Assembly: GCA_030435675.1 (NCBI GenBank)
Contig: CM059621.1
Coordinates: 744,001-808,000, forward strand
Source: Steinernema hermaphroditum
Lineage: Eukaryota; Nematoda; Chromadorea; Rhabditida; Steinernematidae
Direction of reading: 5' to 3'
Length of the DNA stretch: 64,000 nucleotides
Shown here: positions 11,691 to 24,174 of the stretch, in pieces
Position numbering within the stretch: position 1 is the first letter of the stretch
Layout: each line of letters starts with the position of its first letter
Translations under genes and position numbers: made by a program
Notes under the pieces: model-generated
The model's database searches: none
Told to the model about the DNA's origin: nothing
What the model saw: the letters and a program-made list of their open reading frames with translations, nothing else

Positions 11691-13033
11691 GTATTTTACT
11701 CGTTCGAAGTTAGTCCCTCGAACGAGTTACATTTCCACGTGGGACCCTCCTGTTTGGCCTAAAGTGCAAATAAACAGAGACCGTCCATTATTCATTCGGC
11801 GTTGTAGGAGTTCTGTTTTTCTGCAACCGGAGTACGTTTCGAGAAGTGCACTTCGTTTCGGGGCTTCGCAATTTCGCGAATTTTCTGTAGAAATATTGTG
11901 GCCTTCTGAACTTGATCTATGACGGCTTTGCTTAGAAAGGCGCAGGTACGATAGCTCTTTTTGCACTGTTGTTGAATCAGCTCAAAATCTTGGTTTGAGA
12001 GCTCAGAGCCTTCAAACTCTGGCCTACTTAACAAGCTTTCGTGGTTTATTTCAAGCTGGACTTCAGACATCAAAAGAGCAACGTCAGAGCTGAGTGATTT
12101 TATCGAATCAAAGATGCACTTGAGGTTTGAAGAAGATGGGTAAGCTAACGAAAAGTTACCATTTCCTGAACAACATGAGGATATTTCAATAGGGTAAATG
12201 ACCTAGAGATGTGAGATGAGTTCCGAAAGAACAGGACAACTTCTGGATATAGGTTGATGACGACAGCGATCAAAACATAAGGACCATGTACCGCAAGGAT
12301 AGCAGACATATACTTTTGTCTATTTAAATCAGTTACCCTAATGAAATATGAAGCGAGATCATCAACTTGGAGTGATCATCGCCTACAATCCAATCGGTCT
12401 TTTTGAAAAATGGATCACTGAACACACTATTTTGCAAAAGTTATGATTGACAGTATGGATCACCCTGTATACGGGAGCGAATCAATAATGCTGTTCTTGA
12501 TTGTCCCACCACCCCCAAGGTTTATAAAAGGAGACATCCCCGGTTCAGTGTCCTGACTTTACAATCCTTTTAATCCCTTTCATATATGCACTTTAATCAT
12601 CGACTTTTAAAGTGCGCTACTTGAAGGATTTCTATGGTTTTGTGAATGAAATAGAATCCCTACGTTGTCGATCAAGTTCAGAAGATTCATGCATCGAGTT
12701 TAGTGCCTGAATCTTACTATGAGACATCCTGAACTTGGCGTTTGAAGAGGAGAAGCAAGCTGAACCGGAGCCGAGGAACGATGTAAAGAGAGCGCCGATG
12801 ATCAGAGAGGCTATGTGGCAAGGGCACGCGGATTTCTCTGCTCATCAGTGCTCTCTTCGGACCAATCCCTGTGAACGGTCGCAATTGTCCCCATTATATA
12901 GCGCATCCCTTGAGAGAGTCAGCTATTGACTGAAGTGACACTGCTCCAGATCCATTTGAGTCGAACCCGTGACCTTTCGCATGACCTCGTAGTATATTCA
13001 GCGGCTTCGCTAGGTTGTCCGCGTCGCTTGAGA
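11691..13033. other. no supported gene
   Basis: Contains a minus-strand frame of 93 codons (12073-11792) without recognisable features. A reverse B-box-like motif GAGTCGAACCCGTGACC lies near 12959. Confidence 0.5.
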
Positions 13034-13257
13034 GAAACGTTTCAGGTATAAGCGCCAAGCGTTTCTTGCTTCTAGTCGCAGGAGAGGAATGTTTCAGGCG
13101 TAAGCGGCCATCTTTTCTTGCTTCTAGTCGCAAGAGAAGAATGTTTCAGGTATAAGCGCCAGTCGTTACTTGCTTCTAGTCGCATGAGAGGAATGTTTCA
13201 GGTATAAGCGCTTTTTTTCTTGCTTTTGGCGCATGAGAGGAATGTTTCAGGTATAAG
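13034..13257. repeat. 52-bp minisatellite, array 2
   Basis: Five cores related to GGAATGTTTCAGGTATAAGC start at about 13034, 13086, 13138, 13190 and 13239, so the period is again 52 nt (last unit 49). It is the same family and orientation as array 1, 1.5 kb away. Reading frames across it give repetitive peptides that I do not regard as proteins. Confidence 0.9.
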
Positions 13258-14599
13258 TTTTTTTCTGTTGTCAAAAACAAGTACGAGTAAAAACGAAAAA
13301 TACCCATCAAGACAGATGAGCTATTAGGGCAAAACATAAAAAAATAGATGTCTTCCAATGATCAAAATTAAAAAGGCATCTATTGCTGTGGTCATCATTC
13401 GGCCGAGATATCCAAGCCTGTTCAATCCTTAACTAGCTGAGACTCGTCGAGTGTCTTTTGAAGATTTCCAAGTTTCTCCGCATAAGAGCTCAATGTTCAC
13501 AAGACAACTCCCCTGTTGCTTACAATTGACGACTCATCAAAAAAGCGGCGAAAAGCGCCTTCCTCCAAATGAAGCCCATTTCATTGTTTTCGAAAGCATT
13601 ACGGCGCATTATGGAAGGAGACGACGCTCCCTAGAGAACCTCGGCTGTTCCATGAATCTGCATGTGGCCTGTTGGTTTGAGTAATTCCGGCTAAAGTGGA
13701 GGCGAACGTCTGGAGGTTTGATAGCAAAAAGGGCGCCGTCTGAATTTGATGAGTTCTCTCTGTTTTGAGTGATAGATGTGTTCTTTGCTTAAACTCTCCC
13801 TTTCCATGCCTAGGCCGGTAGTTCATGTGGTAAACGATTGGAGATTTACTGTGGAGGGTAGCACAAGTGAGGGGGATCCATCTTGTTGTGCCAAGCATGG
13901 CGGAATTCTCAGTATTCATCCCACGGCGGATGGCTGCAAGTTCATTTTGGAAAAACTGATATGTGCACACATTTACCAGCAGTAATTTGTGGTTATAAAG
14001 TGTGCACTTGTGTTTGTTAATATTTTTCATTTACACATCTCTCTGAAGCCTGAATGAGTAAGCGTGGACCTACAGTACAGGGCACGAATCTAGCCTGTCC
14101 AAATAGAAGAATCCACGAGTTTCCAAAGTACATTCTGGGATAATTTATTTGTCTTTGTAATTGGATTTCATTGAGATGGACCTAGAGCTTTGATCTTTCT
14201 GGACCAGAGCTACATATACATGACAACATCATATCAATAGACTTAATCCATATGCACACGATTTTGCACGTTTCGCTGGGAAACCCGCTCGATCGAGAGT
14301 GATATCATGAGAGTCCATCGAGAGAACGGCTAATTAAGAACAACTCATTTATTCAGCGGCTCCCACGTTAGATCGAACACTATAATTTGTAAGGTATTTT
14401 TAGTAATCGGCATTCTTTGTTTGTAGCGTAGGAATTAGGACTTTCTCGTGGACTTTGATTCGCGGAAGAGTCATCTTTGGCCGTTTGGTGCACTTGGATA
14501 TGAGTCCGGGAAAGATGTGTAGAGGCTGGATAATGGAGAGGACTATAGGTGCACGAAGAAGTTCTAGGATACGGTAGGATTAGGGGTGCATACGGTTCA

Positions 14600-15045
14600 A
14601 GACTGGTGCCACTCGGAAGGCCAGGGGTTCGGATCCACCCGCATTCAAAGCTTTTTAAGTGTACTTTTTCCACATCCTCTTTTATGTTTTTATCTTTTGC
14701 ACATTTAAAATCACCATATCACACCAGGAAAACAGGTAAAGAAAAAAGTTTTGTCTTCGGGCGGATTCGAACCCCGGACCTTCTGAATGATATCGTTTTC
14801 CAACCGGGGGGATAGCGGCGTCCAGGTCTTAGACAGAAGGTCCGAGGTTCGGATCCGCCCGCAGGCAAAACTTTTTTCTTTACGGCTTTTGTTGACAAAA
14901 TGAATAGAATGCATTCCACAGTCTTATTCTAAAACGCAAAGAAATCTTGCCCGCGGGCGGATCCGAACCCCGGACCTTCTGACCGATATCGGCTCGTAGC
15001 GATTTCCAACTGGATCCGTCATTACTCCACCCCCGGAAAGCCCGT
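14600..15045. repeat. cluster of tRNA-derived inverted repeats
   Basis: Four T-arm-like blocks alternate in orientation. A forward GGTTCGGATCCACCCGC lies near 14627. A reverse/forward pair occupies 14741-14882: GGGCGGATTCGAACCCCGG, then GGTCCGAGGTTCGGATCCG, each flanked outward by a T/A-run joined to AAAACTTTTTT. A further reverse block lies near 14951. The centre of the pair (GATAGCGGCGTCCAGG, then TCTTAGACAGAAGG) resembles part of a tRNA body. It recurs in reverse complement at 52325-52449. Confidence 0.75.
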
Positions 15046-17256
15046 GGCATTGAGATACCGACTGCTAGAAAGTTGGTCCAAAGTCAGTCTGCTTTGCTCC
15101 AGAAGTATGAGATCCACTATACTCAATCTCAACAGGTTATCCTCCAAAACGTACACTCATAGTAGGGCTAACTTTAGATGTACTAGGGTCACGTCAAAGA
15201 TCTCCAGACCTACTTTGACTCTAGGCAAAGAAATAGATTCCATGTGAAAGGCCTTCGGATGCAGATACCGTATCCTTCACAGCCAGACTCTTCTTTTCTG
15301 CAAAATCGCGCATATGCATGTATATTCCGGAAAAGGTCCCATTATTCACTAAGTTGCACTCACCGTTCCCTGTTTTTCTCCACTTTATCCCTATTGTTTG
15401 AGTCATTTCTCATTCGTGACAGTCATAACACGTCGACAATTCCCATACACTTCATCCATATCTGGTGTTTTTCACATTTGCAGAGATTGCAAATGTCTTT
15501 AATAGTTTATATCACGGACGAAGGCAGCTGCATGTCTAGCTCTTTTTCTGAAGTTCATGGGTCATGACAAAACAGAAGTACAAGCAGGAAAATGACGACA
15601 TAACAGGTGCGAGTTCATGAATCATGACCTATCTACTTTTTCTATTTATGTTTTGAGCTGAACCCACATCCGATATCTCGTCATTTTCCTGAAATTGGAT
15701 TCCAATACTTGTTTTTTGTTTCGCTTTTGGACTCAAACGAGTTGACCTATTTGGCCAAATGGAGGAGTCTTGTTTGCTCCGTATTTTGCATTCCACCGAC
15801 TAGTCGCGATTCAATTGAGTAATTAATCAGTCTAATAAGGTTAGAAAGGTGTACTTGCGTTGCGCTGTGTTGTTTATAGGGGGCATTGGGAGCGGAGCAG
15901 TGTTCTGGACTGGGAATGTATGAGATGTTTTCCAATGACTTGTGACGTTCTACTATGGACTCGTCTCCGAATTTGTAAAGCTTCTTTCGTTGATATATTC
16001 AATATATTTTCACATGCTTTTGCAATGTCCGTTCAGTCAAATTCTGGCAGCAAGTGGTAGATTCTGTCATTTTCATTTTGATTTCATTTTGAGGCACACC
16101 CTTTGACAGTCGTGACAATAGACGGTCATACATAGGTATGATTAGCGGAATATGTTTAAGGTATCAAAACCGAAACGAACTGGAATCAGTCAGAAGGTCC
16201 AGTGTTCGAATCCGTCCGGGGAAACTTCTGACCAGAGTCGTGATGCCTCGGTCTCGTAAGTCTCGGCTTTTTTTACTCTCTGTTTCGGAAAAGTGCCGCG
16301 ACTCTCGGCGAGACTTTAGTGTTCAGTCCCGCACGGATTACTGGATTCCATTTCAGAAAGTATGGTAATTACAGTAATAATGAGGAAGCTCTGCTCTTTT
16401 GCGTTCTCCGCGGCGATTATGAGTTCCTCCACGACCGCTTGCTATTCTTAAAAAGATGTTTCGGAAAAATGGTAATGATGGTAACAGTCTCGGTCTCGTC
16501 TCGGCGAGGCTTCAAATTTAGTCTTGGGTTTTCCAAACTCTCAGTTTACATGACTCTGATCCAGATCCACTACTCTTCAACTTAGACATGACCCTGCAAC
16601 AAGTCTCAAAAAGAGGGCACTTCAGACAGAAATCTGGGAAGAATCCAGACGTGAGATCGGTCGAAAAACGTTTCTTCAGCTCTTACACTATCATTTCCCT
16701 TCATCTGTCTCTCTCCAAACACGATAAAAGCATGGTACATCGAGCTCGATTAAAATCTCCAAAAGCCGAGGCTCATCGATAGGCGTTCGTCACTATAAAG
16801 TTCGGTTCTCTATACTCTGGACCTTCAAATTTAGACTCTAGACTTTTCATATGTTATGTCCCCAAAGGTGGGTGTTCTCTTGTTATTGAGGTTAAGTTAA
16901 AGATCAAGAATAGTTCTATCAGTTCATATCATTTACATATGGCGCTTAACACGTATAAACTGACAATTGAATCTACAGTAAACCATGGTATTCATACGCT
17001 GGAGCAGAAATATTTCCACGAGTTGAACAGCGCTGAATAAATCAAAGGACTTGAATCGAGACCAAGACATGAACGCCTGTACACACATCGGATTCGCCAT
17101 ATATGTACATCATCTTTTGAGATTAAATAGTGGCGGCATTATAAATACCCTCTGCATATAGTTTTGATTGTCGATTTGCCCTGGATTTTCAAATGTAGGC
17201 CCTACACAGGGTCAGTTAATATATGTAACACATTCGACCAACTCAAATTCGGCGCG
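15046..17256. other. no supported gene
   Basis: Only shadows and short frames. One more copy of the repeat signature (TCAGTCAGAAGGTCCAGTG followed by TTCGAATCC) is at 16187-16215, so the small frames there are repeat translations. Confidence 0.55.
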
Positions 17257-17885
17257 GAACTATAAATACCCACCCTATGTTCTGCTGTTTTCTGCGTGTT
17301 TTTTAAGAATTTCTTGCGTGTTTTCGTGCTATTCTTTATGTTATGTTACTGCTGCTGTCAATCCTGTATGTGTGATTTATCTAAAACGTGGGAAAAGGTA
17401 AACATATCACGTTCGAAGATCACGTTTGAATCTATTCTTTGAAGAACAGAGAATAGGCGGTCATGCACAGTCCAAAAAACCTTGCCTAAATTGGGTACTT
17501 TAGCGAAAAAAAAAGACTTTTTTCGATCCACTTCATAGATCGACACGTTCTTCCAATCGACAAAGGCCATGCTTTCTCGTACCTTCGGCTTCCTTACGGT
17601 ATTCTCCAGGTTTCCTCAGTTGTTCTGCAACGTTTTGTCAACTTTTTCGGGAATTTCCACTTTCTCGGCGATGACTCTTACGGAAATGGCTATGTTCTTC
17701 AAAGAATAGATTCAAACGTGATCTTCGGACGTGATATGTTTACCTCTTCCCACGTTTTAGATAAATCATACATACAGGATTGACAGCAGCAGTAACATAA
17801 CATAAAGAATAGCACGAAAACATGCAGGAAATTCTTAAAAAACACACAGAAAACAGCAGAACATAGGGTGGCTATTTATGTTTCC
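17257..17885. mobile_element. large foldback element with ~190-nt arms
   Basis: The left arm, about 17257-17448, starts GGAACTATAAATACCCACCC. The right arm, about 17693-17885, ends GGGTGGCTATTTATG then TTTCC. They are reverse complements over essentially their full length, including GTTATGTTACTGCTGCTGTC and its complement, with a few substitutions. A loop of about 244 nt holds no recognisable gene. This is a foldback or MITE-type repeat, or a hairpin locus; transcription across it would give a long double-stranded RNA. Confidence 0.8.
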
Positions 17886-18473
17886 AAGCAGAATTTAAGT
17901 AAGCCATTTTCTGGCGACAGATTAGGTCCCGAATGGAAAATAAACAACACCTCATAACACCGATTTTACAGTGTTTTTGTTACTTTTTTACATTTTTTAT
18001 AAGGGTACCATCACGCTGAGCTAGCTCCCACAAAATTAAAACTGGACACGATTAATCAAAAGGTGATTTTTTCAGTACTATACCCATAACTATACGATGT
18101 CCCTTCCGTGTTCCCATTATAACCTTGTTTACCTTCATAAGGCAACATCCTCTTTCTACATGATCTCCTCTGAAACATGCCAAATATAGGCACTCCTCCG
18201 TCGAATCTCCATTGTTCTCCTCATCCCGACTGTTTCTGTTTTCCGACCCGTAATTAGGCCCCGCGGCGCGGCAAGGGGCGTGTGCCAATCGGTGGCTAAT
18301 CGCATTTATCCCCTCCCCTGTTGTTACTCGAATCCGCGCGCCCCTTTCAGAAGAGTGTTCTGTCCTCGTCCTTCTGTGTTCTCGATGCTCTGACTCGGCG
18401 AGTTCATCGGGTCAACAAGTGCGCGTCGCGGTGTCTTCAAGGTCAATTGAACTCAACGGTGCGAACGTTTCAG

Positions 18474-21400
18474 GAAGAGAGCACTCCTAAAGATGATCTT
18501 CTTTATGATCGTGCACATGTCGGTGGTGATGAGCTTCGCCGTCATCGGCAATCTCCTTCTCATGCTCGTGATCATGAGGGGAAATGCCGCGGCCAAGCAA
18601 AGGATCTCGCCTGTGCAGGTAAGGTTTTATTAGCTCAACTGGCCGAGGTGAAATCCCTCTGACACTGACAGCTCTTGAGGGATCGTGAAAGTGAGAATCT
18701 CAAGTGTTTTCATGATGTTAAGAACACTTTAAGTAATAGGGATAGCATTCTTAGGAGTAAAGAAAAAATAAATTTTAATGGTTAGTTCATAACCTTTTAT
18801 CGCGATACAAATTTTTCTAAGATATAATATGATAAGGTTCGATTTTTCTTTAGAAGTTATGATCACATCTTCCAGGTCTTTCTTTGGCACATATCGCTTG
18901 GGCATTTGGGCTTTTTGGATCTTCTTTGAATGGTCATTTCAGTTACTACGTAGAACGAGAATTGGGGACTTTTGTATTGCATAGCCATTTGATTCAAGGG
19001 GTCTAAAAGTTAGGAAATGATACTTACGTTCTGAACATTTTCGATTTTGCTGAAATTTAGTATTTCAATCCGACGACGTCAGCCGTATTTTTAGATCATA
19101 TAACCTAGACATGACGGTAAGAAACATACAAATTTTTATCGTTGGCAAATACCTTTATATCGCAGATTCTATGGTTATCCTTTCTTTGCTCGATCTCTTG
19201 CATAAACGGAGAATCGACGGGTCCGTTGATCTGTGTCTTTTCCTTTCCGCGAGGAAACAGGCGAAATGATCATCTAGGAGCGGTCGTTTCCAGATAAAAT
19301 ACGGTCTGAGGGCGGCACCGAACCCACACCGATCGATTACAAATCAAAGAACGTTTGCAATGAGCCACACAAACACTTACAGTAGACCGGTTTGCTGCCA
19401 CTATGACTTCGAGACAGACAACCCACTAATTGCGTACTATGTCTCCGAGTATCAGGGTTGAACAAAGACGTTTTCTCTTGTCGCCCTACTTGACCCTTAG
19501 CGCTTAAAGCGGTCAGTCGCGTTTGCAAAGCCGCCTATGACATAGCAAAACAAGCAGACCACAAAGGCGGAACGTTTCACAGCAATCGAGACATACAAAA
19601 TTGTGGCAAAACAAGTTCAGGTCACATAGATTTATGGTTTTGTAGAATGAGTTCAAATTGGAAAATCAACAGAAGTAAATGCGCTTGTCCAGGCAATGAG
19701 TCACTGCTTGTCTTGCAGGTCGACAAACAGACAAATTATTGCTTTTGCTACATTTGAAATCAGATGTTTTCAATTGAGTTGTCGATTACGTTAATCACTG
19801 TTTAAGGGATGTGGGCAAGAGGAAAAGCGTTGCAAATCAACATGGACGTTTTACAAAGAATGGATTTACCAAGTTCCGTTTTTATGAAATCACATGTAGT
19901 GCACAGAGGTCCATTTCTTTTTGCCCTTTCCACATGACTACATCGGTCCATTTTTTGGTCCGTTGCCTGGAAACCGGAAACCTCGTGGACTCGTCACCAG
20001 CGAGTGCAGAGAGTACCCTACGTCGACTGGATCCCCGAAAGGACCATCGCAAAATCTGGTTCCTGTTCGTGCAGGGACATGTTAAACCAGCCAACTCAGG
20101 ATCGGTTGAGATGAATCATTCTTCAACGTTTTAGCATTGTTTACAAATCGAAACAAAGGAATCCAGATGAAAACAAAGGACCTTTATGCATTATTATACC
20201 CTTATTATGCATTATATATGAGGGAACTTCTGGAAAACACTGAGTAATATGTACACAAGGAAGTCTCTAACAACCAGACTATTTCGATATTATTTCTGGC
20301 TTCACATAGAGTCCAAAGAACAGGGCTTTGACAGGGTCATGGTCTAAAGATCTAAACATGGTCTGAAGAGAGCTATTTCGGGGTACCCCACGCAGCATTG
20401 ATCTCACGCATTATTCTGCCCATATTATCCACTTCCATCCCTTGATGATTACGGTAGCGAATCGCGCTGATTCCGCATTTTGATGACAGATGCTTGATTG
20501 CCCATCAAAGGACACTAGCTAGTCACCCATCTGGAATTCAAACTCAAACATATTGGCCATGTGAAACCCGCTAAAACATTCATCAACGTGCACTCTTCGC
20601 AGACCCGTTGTTTACCAGATACACAAGAACTTCCTTCTCCTATCATTGCACTCAAAGAACGAAGATATTTCTGGCTTTCCGATGCGCACTTTCGCATAAT
20701 TGAGCCGATGTGCACCGGAGGGACAGGGACCGTGACGCACCTTCGCATTTCTTATTCTGAGTTATTGTATTACATTCATAGAATAAGTGGAAGTGTGGAC
20801 GTTGTTGCGACGTCTGTGTAAATGAGAAAAATGAAAAGCATTGGTGGATTCATGGAAAGGTGGTGTTTTTAGTCTGGGTATGGATGATCAAAAGGCATAA
20901 CATTATTTCGAACCATGGGGAACATAAGAGAGATGATGTCGAAGCAATTCTAAGTATCCAATGCCCTGAAAACTAGAATGGAGACCTATGTAGATCTGAC
21001 GACTCCTATAGGGTAACTGAACTCTTTTCCAACAGGGTTCTTGTAAGTCCGTATAGGCAAAGAACCTACTTTTCTCCAGCATCCACAAGTTGATTTATGG
21101 TTACTATCTAACACGAAAAGAACAACTTTTAAATAGTCGATGAGTTCCTGGTTTCCTTGAGAATATGGATGATCAAAAGGTACAACATTATGTCGAACAA
21201 TGGGGATCATAAGCGAGATGATGTTGATCAAATAAGAATGTAATGAAGGCCATGATTCTAAGTAGTCGAAGCCCAAAATGACAAAGGTTTAATGTGAGTC
21301 CTCTGGGACGAACCCGTGTCAGTCAGAAGGACCTTAAGAAACCAGAATGCAAGACTATCTAATATGTAAGACCCCTAAAAATGGCCATTGAGACTAACTT

Positions 21401-23814
21401 TGGAGGTCTATGTAGATCTGACGACTTCCATAAGGGTAACTGAATTCTTTCCCAACAAGATTCCTGTAAGTCCACATAGGCAAAGAACCCACTTTTCTCC
21501 ACCATCCACAAGTTGATTTATTGTTACTATCTAACACGAAAATAACTACTTTTAAATAGCCAAAGTTCTCGTTTTTTCCTGAAAATGTGGCTCTCAAAAG
21601 GATCCTTTCAATGTGCCTAGAGACATGGATTCATGGCCTCAAATTTCAGCTCCTCCTGCTGCACAACTGCATCGCCGACCTGCTCTTCGCTCTTCTCTCT
21701 CTTGGCTCCGAGGTGATGGTCATCGCGACATACCCAGAGTTTCTGGGTCCGGACTTCTTGTGTCGCCTGACGCGATACGCCCAGATGGTTCCCATGTTCG
21801 CCAGTCCTTTCTTGTTGGTGGCCATCAGTGCTGATCGGTATCAGGTAGAAAGGCGTAGCTTCTGACTTGCGAACAAATCCTCTACTTTAGGCAATATGTC
21901 GCCCGTTGGCTCATTACCGTAGTGACCGCTACCGGCGACCTAACTGTCTCGCTTCGGTGGCCTGGATGCTAGCCATGGCTCTGTCCCTTCCTCAGATGTT
22001 CGTTTGGCACAAGACGTAAGTGACTCAAACGCAGGATGATCTGAACTCCAATTTCCCAGGGCCGACAACGAATGCGCCACCGTCTACGGCCGAGGCGTGT
22101 CGACCCTCAAAAGCGCCTATGTCATCTACTTCAACACGATCGCCTGGCTGATCCCGTCGATCATGGCGGGCACCTTCTACTACCACGTGTGTCGAGCGGT
22201 GTGGCGAGCGTCAGGCAGCAACGGATCGCATCGCCTTATGTCCACGTCCACCAACAAGGAACATCTCGACGTGCAGACGCAGAGCTACATCGACTGTCTC
22301 CGCAAACAGTCCTTCATGTATCAGCGTCAGAGTTCCGAGTTCGATCGGAAACGCATCCAAACCGTTCGCCTCACCATGACCATCATCGCGTGTAACTTCT
22401 TCCTCTGGGCGCCCTTCTGCATCGCTAACGTCATCCAGGCGGTAAAGCCTGGAATGCTGAGTAAGTGATAGAAAGCTGATGAAGATATACAGCCTGTAGA
22501 TCTTCACCTAACGGTTTTCTTAGCCTATGTTTAAACAAAGGAGGTTCAGGCGATGAGACTATATACATGAGATCATATGTATATGGATTCGGTCACTTCT
22601 TTATTGGTTGGTACTATGGATGCACCGGAACGAACCGGAATCAGTCAGAAGGTCCGGGGTTCGAATCCACCCGCGAGCAAAACTTTTTTATTTTCGTATT
22701 TTCTCGACATAACATTCTGGAAACTGTTTCACTGTCTGATTCTACGTAAGCAAAATTTAAATCTGCGGAAAAACGTGCAGAAAAAGTACATAAAAAAAGT
22801 TTGGCCTGCGGGCGGATTCGAACCCGGGACCTTCTGACTGATTCCGGTTCGCTGGAGCCGAGCCGGCTCGACTCATAGGATCCAGTGGTGGAAGTCTTCT
22901 CGGAGGATACCAACTAATAAAGAAGTGATCGAATCCAAAGTGATCTTTAGTTGGGCAAATATGATCTGATTACATGCAAGCTAATAGGTATTGCTACAGC
23001 CATGTCTATAGCCTTAGACACCCCTAATTTAGTCTAATGCCTAGTCTCGAGCCTGGTTTGTAAGGAATGTGCCCGATTACCGCAACGAACCGGTATCAGC
23101 TTTAGAATCGAATACATTGACGTTCTTTTACATAGATCAGTAGCATGCCTTGAACATAGGCATGAACATAGGGCATGGCATTTGCATCTGAACCCCGATC
23201 TTTCACAGATTTTTTATATGCCCTTGTCCACTTTTAGCCTGTCCACCCAATGACAATCTATCACCGTATCCCTAATTGCAAGCGCTGTTTATGTTATGCT
23301 AAAGTCTACCGTACCGAGAACTGTTTGGGATGCGTCCAGACAAACTTAACAAAAGGTTATGTTTTGTCAAACATCACGATCAACAATATTTTGATCCACC
23401 CAGGCACACCTAATTTCCGTCTAGGGCCAAGATGATGTCTGATCACAGGGACATTACAGTTTCCTTTCCAGATCCTCGCGTCTTCACCTACATCGTCATC
23501 CTCGGAAACCTGAACTCCTGCATCAACCCGTGGATCTTCATCTTCTTCAACACGAACATGTTCCGACGGGCGCTGCGAAACCTCTGTAAGTCAAGACACT
23601 TCACCTTTCCAAATTGCTCAACAGGCCCTCTTTAGTCCCGTCGTGGAAGAGCGGCCCGAGTACGCACTCGAACGACAACGAGTCCTTCTACGGATGTTTT
23701 GGCTCGGCCACTCGGCAACTCGTCCTCTTCAAGACGTCCACGGCGCTACCGTGCGGGACGTCCGACTTCGGGAGTTGCTCGAAAAGCGACTGCGACTATC
23801 GTCAGATGATCTGA
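18474..23814 (+). CDS. vasopressin/oxytocin (nematocin) receptor-like GPCR, 5'-incomplete
   Basis: Six exons join in phase: 18474-18618, 21650-21844, 21891-22015, 22060-22460, 23472-23585, 23636-23814, with GT...AG introns. From the first ATG (18493) the product is 379 aa. It would be a rhodopsin-class plasma-membrane neuropeptide receptor. Visible: TM1 at residues ~1-30, TM2 with a CIADLLFALL core, TM3 ending in ADRYQAICRPL (DRY motif), a long third loop, TM6 with FFLWAPFCIANV, and TM7 with NLNSCINPWIFIFF. The NSCxNPWI and ADRYxAICxPL patterns are typical of the vasopressin/oxytocin group, though related GnRH/CCAP-type receptors are alternatives. The acceptor TTTCAG at 18468-18473 and a reading frame open back to it (residues RALLK before M) indicate that an upstream exon with the extracellular N-terminus is missing. 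The 3-kb first intron and 1-kb fourth intron are filled with repeats. Confidence 0.85.
19203..19375 (-). repeat. tRNA-headed SINE-like copy (intronic)
   Basis: Shares GAATCGACGGGTCCGTTG at one end and GTTTGCAATGAGCCACACAA at the other with 50519-50684. Read on the minus strand it begins with an A-box-like TGTGGCTCATTGC and a B-box-like GGGTTCGGTGCC about 40 nt later, the layout of a tRNA-derived SINE head. It lies in intron 1 of the GPCR gene. Confidence 0.65.
20880..21600. repeat. diverged direct duplication in GPCR intron 1
   Basis: A block of about 200 nt at ~20968-21170 (GTAGATCTGACGACT to CACAAGTTGATTTA and beyond) recurs in the same orientation at ~21403-21590. A shorter block (ATGGATGATCAAAAGG to GAGATGATGT) occurs at ~20880 and ~21164. 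Identity is roughly 85-90% by eye. It has no coding potential. Confidence 0.8.
22585..22936. mobile_element. foldback element with internal tRNA arms (GPCR intron 4)
   Basis: Terminal inverted repeats of about 30 nt, GGATTCGGTCACTTCTTTAT at the left and the complement of GGATTCGATCACTTCTTTAT at the right, enclose two opposed T-arm-like blocks. These are GGTCCGGGGTTCGAATCCAC near 22650 and its complement near 22815, each abutting an AAAACTTTTTT-type run. It is the same tRNA-arm family as at 14.7 and 52.4 kb, here within a complete terminal inverted repeat. Confidence 0.75.
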
Positions 23815-24056
23815 ATCTCGAAAAATGAACAGTGGTTTTGTACAAATGTGTATTTATGACAGTCGATGTTATTTGTCGTGTTTTGTTGTGAAGGGTCTTT
23901 GATAAAACGAGATTTTACGTGACTGAGTCGATCAACAGCAGAGCACATCGACTTTCACTCCGCTAGACGCATCCATCCATCATCAGAAACGTTTTTAAAA
24001 AACCGTTTGCGTTCAAACCTGCACCGCGTCTACGTTCGCGATCAAGTTATGTGCGG

Positions 24057-24174
24057 AAAAATACGATGAGTCCCTTTGTTCGGACGTCGAGAGTGGCAAA
24101 AAAGCCGATGACCCACTTGGGTGGCGCGCCTTAAAAGGCCCCCGCACGACGTCTTGTACAGCCTCGTCTCCGAC
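24057..24174 (+). promoter_or_regulatory. collagen A core promoter and 5' UTR
   Basis: About 118 nt upstream of the start codon are almost identical to the same interval upstream of collagen B. They include a GCGCGCC box followed by TTAAAAGG, a plausible TATA-like element about 40 nt before ATG, and the paired GGCCCCC stretch. Similarity between the two loci stops abruptly at the AAAATACGATGAG border. Confidence 0.55.

Noticed and set aside
22567..22913. Small proteins with ESNPG- or VRIRPQ-type strings
   Set aside because: These are translations of the tRNA T-arm repeat (GGTTCGAATCC) and recur wherever that repeat occurs.
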